64,000 nt of DNA from Spirosoma radiotolerans. GTDB lineage: Bacteria > Bacteroidota > Bacteroidia > Cytophagales > Spirosomataceae. Both the position numbers and the translations under genes were made by a program. The notes under the pieces were generated by a model, which made no database searches, had not been told where the DNA came from, and was given only the letters and a program-made list of their open reading frames with translations. Positions within the stretch are counted from its first letter, which is position 1, and every line of letters begins with the position of its first letter. Where the stretch lies: contig NZ_CP010429.1 in assembly GCF_000974425.1 (NCBI RefSeq), forward strand, positions 1,736,001 to 1,800,000, given 5' to 3'. This document shows, piece by piece, positions 60,832 to 64,000 of this stretch.

Positions 60832-61656
60832 ATGAAACAACACATCATCACTTTGCTCGCAGCTGGACTCTGTGTCACAACGCTGTATGGGCAGACGCCA
60901 GCATCGGGTAAGATCACCTACGAAGGGATGCGCCAGATCGACCGCTCACAGATGCGGATGGTCATTAATGGACAGGAGGTACAGCCGGGTAGCCCCGGCG
61001 CGCCCGATGCTCCGGAAGGAATGCCGGAAGTGATCTCTTTTACGCAAAAACTGGTGTTCTCGGGCACAATGGCTAAAGAAGAACGGGATCGCCCACAAAA
61101 TATGATGATGCGCCGGACCATGGGCGACGGCGGAGCTGGGGGCGGTTCCCGGGAAGGGAGGCCGCAAACGACCCGGATGGCGCCCCCGTTTGATCAGCAG
61201 ACGTATCTGGACTTGGCCAATCGCCAGCGTATCGACGTGCTGATTGTCAAAAAAGATTCGACGGTGACGGATATGTATCGTTCCGAAAAGCCTATGCCCA
61301 CCGCAGTCGATTGGACGCCGAGCGATAAAACCAAGAAAATAGCAGGCTATGTCTGTCATAAAGGAACCGCTACCCGTCGGAAACAGACTTACACCGTCTG
61401 GTACACCACGGACCTGCCCTTTACCTATTCACCCATTGCCGACCTGACACCGCCCAAAGGCGTTGTGATGCAAATTGAATCGGACAACGAATCGTATAAA
61501 GCGACTGGTGTGTCGATGGAGGCCGTAGCCGAAGCCAGTGTACAGCCCCCTAAAGCGGCCAGAAGTATATCGGCCGAAGAAATGGAACAGATACGCCGGA
61601 AAGGAATGGCTGATTTTCGCCAGAAAATGATGCAGAACATGCCGATGCGGAATTAA
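60832..61656 (+). CDS. GLPGLI-family secreted protein
   Basis: 274 residues with a signal peptide (ending TLYGQ). The GLPGLI pattern is seen in ITYEGMRQIDRSQMRM near the start, KKIAGYVCHKGTATRRKQTYTVWYTTDLPF and the ADLTPPKGVVMQI stretch; the eponymous motif itself is replaced by DLTPPKGVV. A Met/Gly-rich loop (NMMMRRTMGDGGAGGGSREG) and a Met-rich end (KMMQNMPMRN) are unusual. GLPGLI proteins are usually found next to large outer-membrane barrels, as here; function unknown. Confidence 0.8.
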   Translation: MKQHIITLLAAGLCVTTLYGQTPASGKITYEGMRQIDRSQMRMVINGQEVQPGSPGAPDAPEGMPEVISFTQKLVFSGTMAKEERDRPQNMMMRRTMGDGGAGGGSREGRPQTTRMAPPFDQQTYLDLANRQRIDVLIVKKDSTVTDMYRSEKPMPTAVDWTPSDKTKKIAGYVCHKGTATRRKQTYTVWYTTDLPFTYSPIADLTPPKGVVMQIESDNESYKATGVSMEAVAEASVQPPKAARSISAEEMEQIRRKGMADFRQKMMQNMPMRN

Positions 61657-61667
61657 ACGAATCGGTA

Positions 61668-61705
61668 GTCTCCCGTGGTCCGTGCGGACACGGATCACGG
61701 GAGAC
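61668..61705. terminator. Hairpin between GLPGLI and beta-barrel genes (GTGTCC family)
   Basis: Arms 61668-61684 and 61689-61705 pair with one mismatch. Its centre contains GTCCGTGCGGACACGG, related to the small palindrome family seen at 23769, 30214 and 48066. Could trim expression between the two genes. Confidence 0.5.
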
Positions 61706-61755
61706 TGACACAGATTAAAAATCAATAGTGCCTCAGCCTTAATAGATAACGTACA

Positions 61756-64000
61756 ATGAAAAATGGTCCGTATTGCCCTCCATTCACTAGGAAAGGACAC
61801 GCTACATCGAAGTGGCTGTTCTGGAGTATAGTATGCCTGTTGCATTGTACCGTGTTTATAAACAGGTCATTAGCCCAGTCGCCGGGGATGATTCGGGGGC
61901 AGGTGGTGGATTCGCTCACCCGAAAGCCATTGCTCGAAGCGTCAGTATCCTTGCTGCTGGCCCGCGATTCGTCGCTGGTTTCGTTTGGCATTACCGATGG
62001 CGAGGGGCGCTTCTCATTTCCCAAAGTCAGCGAGGGGCAATACCGGGTGCTTGTGTCGTATGTAGGTTACCGTAGTCGTGCCAAACGTGTTTCGGTGACG
62101 AGCGCAACCCCAACGACCGATATGGGCAGCATCGATTTGGTAGCGCAATCACAAACACTCACGGAAGTGTCGGTTCAGGGTGAACGTGCGCCCATTGCGG
62201 TGAAAGGAGATACGCTGGAATTCAATGCCGGTTCGTTCAAAACCCGTCCCAACGCGCAGGTTGAAGACCTGCTCAAGAAACTACCGGGTGTGGAGGTGGA
62301 CCGCGATGGAACCGTAAAAGCCCAGGGGCAAGCTGTCACAAAAGTACTGGTGGATGGAAAACCCTTTTTTGGCAATGACCCTAAAATGGCGACCCGAAAC
62401 CTGCCCGCCGATATTATCGACAAAGTACAACTCTTCGATCAGGCATCGGAACAATCGGCGTTTTCTGGAGTGGACGATGGTGACCGGGAGAAAACGATAA
62501 ACATCACCACCAAGAAAGACAAACGCAAAGGCTCTTTCGGGCAGCAGACCATTGGGGCAGGCCCCAAACCGGGCGATAACGCCAGGTATTCGGGGCGCGT
62601 TAGCTTGAACAGGTTCAATAATGGCCAGCAGATTTCAGTACTTGGTATGGCGAACAACGTCAATCAGCAGGGTTTCACGGCATCGGATTTAGGTCTTGGC
62701 AATAACTTTGGCGGAGCCGGGCAGGGGCAGGGGGGCGGTGGTGGCAGCAACGTGGTTCGTGGCGGAGCCGGTGGCGGCAGTGGCAATGGCGCTGGTCAGG
62801 TGGGAAGCAACGCCATTACGCAATCATGGGCGGCTGGTATCAACTATCGCGATGGCTGGGGCAAGAAGGTGGATGTAGCGGGCAGTTACAATGCGAGTAA
62901 TACCAATACAATTACGCAACAAAACAGCCATCGGGAAAACGTGATTCCCAGTGGTACAGCAGGCACAGTCATTACACGACCGGATGCTGGATTTATCCGT
63001 GACCAAACCAATGGTTCCGACAATACGAATACAAATCAGCGGGTGAATCTACGGCTCGATTACCGACTCGATTCAATGACGACGATTCGGGTCATTCCTA
63101 GTTTGTCATGGTTAACGTCAACGTATACCAATCAGAGCCAAGCCAGAACCACGACGAACGAGGGTGTGCTGGCCAATTCGAGCCTGACGAACTATAACTC
63201 AAACGGGAGTGGCTTCACCGGCAATAATTCCCTGCTGCTCTTTCGTAAATTTCAGAAAAAAGGGCGGAGCTTTTCGGTTAACTGGAACATCGCGGTCAAT
63301 GATCAGGACAATGAAGGGATCAACAAGTCGGTTAACCAGTTTAACGGCTCATCGACCAGCCTGACGTCGGGCGTCATTACAAAAGACACCGTAACGGGCG
63401 TTGTCACGCAGACCATCAATCAGCGTAATAATCAGCAAACGAACGCCATGACCAACACAATCAACGTGAGTTATACGGAACCGCTTTCCATGCGTCAAAC
63501 GCTTGAATTTCACTATAATCTGTCTAACAATCATAACACATCAAACCGTGCCGTTAACGATTTTAATGGACTGACGAACCAGTATGACCTGCTGAATGGC
63601 CAGTTGAGCAACAACTTTGTGAACGACTACGTGACGAACCGGGGTGGATTGACCTGGCAAACAAAGCGGCTGAAATATACGTACGCATTTGGGCTTGATG
63701 CCCAACAGGCAAGCCTTAACTCCGATAACCTCACTCGGGAAACGAACCTCAGCCGAACGTTTTCGAATCTGTTGCCCAATGCATTGCTGACGTATAATTT
63801 TGCCAAAAGCCGTAGGCTTCGATTCAACTACCGAACACGGATCAACGCGCCGTCGGTAAATCAGTTGCAGCCTGTACTTAACAACACCAACCCGCTGAAC
63901 ATTCAGGTTGGTAATGCCGATCTGCAACCGGAATACAGCCATACGCTATCCCTGAATTATAACCAGTTCGATGCGGCCACCTTCCGGAACATGTTCGTCT
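61756..64000 (+). CDS. Outer-membrane beta-barrel protein, TonB-receptor-like (truncated by window edge)
   Basis: The frame is open to the last base (748 codons so far). It begins with an N-terminal signal region to about residue 40, then a carboxypeptidase-regulatory-like domain (IRGQVVDSLTRKPLLEASVS, FSFPKVSEGQYRVLVSYVGY), then a plug-like region with VEDLLKKLPGVEVDRDGTVK and TKVLVDGKPFFGNDPKMATR, then barrel strands. A Gly/Ser-rich insertion lies around residues 314-355. This is the Bacteroidota outer-membrane beta-barrel group (OMP_b-brl) rather than SusC, since no SusD gene is visible. Probably exports or imports a substrate handled with the GLPGLI partner upstream. Confidence 0.88.
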   Translation, partial: MKNGPYCPPFTRKGHATSKWLFWSIVCLLHCTVFINRSLAQSPGMIRGQVVDSLTRKPLLEASVSLLLARDSSLVSFGITDGEGRFSFPKVSEGQYRVLVSYVGYRSRAKRVSVTSATPTTDMGSIDLVAQSQTLTEVSVQGERAPIAVKGDTLEFNAGSFKTRPNAQVEDLLKKLPGVEVDRDGTVKAQGQAVTKVLVDGKPFFGNDPKMATRNLPADIIDKVQLFDQASEQSAFSGVDDGDREKTINITTKKDKRKGSFGQQTIGAGPKPGDNARYSGRVSLNRFNNGQQISVLGMANNVNQQGFTASDLGLGNNFGGAGQGQGGGGGSNVVRGGAGGGSGNGAGQVGSNAITQSWAAGINYRDGWGKKVDVAGSYNASNTNTITQQNSHRENVIPSGTAGTVITRPDAGFIRDQTNGSDNTNTNQRVNLRLDYRLDSMTTIRVIPSLSWLTSTYTNQSQARTTTNEGVLANSSLTNYNSNGSGFTGNNSLLLFRKFQKKGRSFSVNWNIAVNDQDNEGINKSVNQFNGSSTSLTSGVITKDTVTGVVTQTINQRNNQQTNAMTNTINVSYTEPLSMRQTLEFHYNLSNNHNTSNRAVNDFNGLTNQYDLLNGQLSNNFVNDYVTNRGGLTWQTKRLKYTYAFGLDAQQASLNSDNLTRETNLSRTFSNLLPNALLTYNFAKSRRLRFNYRTRINAPSVNQLQPVLNNTNPLNIQVGNADLQPEYSHTLSLNYNQFDAATFRNMFV

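Noticed and set aside
1-64000. CRISPR arrays, tRNA, rRNA, insertion sequences, prophage
   Set aside because: No regular direct repeats with spacers, no T-loop plus acceptor patterns in the intergenic stretches I read, and no transposase, integrase or phage structural genes. A tRNA-scanning run would settle the RNA genes.

Overview
The window looks like a piece of a Cytophagales (Bacteroidota) chromosome, most like Spirosoma or a close relative. The reasons are about 50% GC by eye, almost no Shine-Dalgarno sequences, promoters of the Bacteroidota type (TTG, 17-23 nt, TAnnTTTG; best case 13685-13715), and typical families: GLPGLI protein with an outer-membrane beta-barrel partner, DUF1080, DUF4097, SWIM-SNF2, secreted glycosidases and many secreted peptidases. 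The genus is inference. I see no rRNA, tRNA, insertion sequence, prophage or CRISPR array.

Layout. 1-6962: end of a DUF2235 hydrolase, a secreted DUF1080 protein, an esterase, a PAP2/haloperoxidase-like protein with a duplicated domain, and small membrane proteins. 6993-10486: a ribose-type sugar ABC importer (ATPase, permease, binding lipoprotein). 10566-14908: housekeeping genes (WalJ-like hydrolase, two AT-rich dihydrofolate reductases behind fmt, greA with an attenuator-like leader, HIT protein). 15147-22881: hexuronate catabolism (uxaB, kdgK, hexuronate permease, uxaC), interrupted by two duplicated lipoproteins. 22890-32173: epoxide-hydrolase-like protein, secreted amidohydrolase, GH18 chitinase, glyoxalase-fold protein, an exported sugar epimerase/isomerase pair and an M61 peptidase.

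32215-33678 holds an unrecognised trio: two 100-residue paralogues flanking a 204-residue DUF3137-like protein. 33900-47936: SWIM-SNF2 helicase coupled to a Bcr/CflA pump, M1 aminopeptidase, GAF histidine kinase, M20 peptidase, amidase, DUF892 protein and gamma-glutamyltransferase. 48169-51071: an ECF sigma / membrane HEAT-repeat protein / two DUF4097 proteins module. 51263-56984: beta-propeller lipoprotein, GH5, exported isomerase, DUF4260 and GH29 fucosidase. 57217-60655: an epimerase gene and an operon (metal-receptor protein, Uma2, AraC regulator). 60832-64000: GLPGLI protein and the first part of a large outer-membrane beta-barrel protein.

Overall the genes describe a saprophyte that takes apart plant and microbial polysaccharides (uronates, chitin, beta-glucans, fucosides) and peptides outside the cytoplasm. 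The most unusual signals are non-coding: one promoter/operator-like block placed identically before two separate genes (55077-55147 and 57119-57189), a greA leader with promoter and terminator, two dispersed palindromic repeat families, and many long perfect hairpins at gene ends, including a 66-bp perfect palindrome at 52525-52590.
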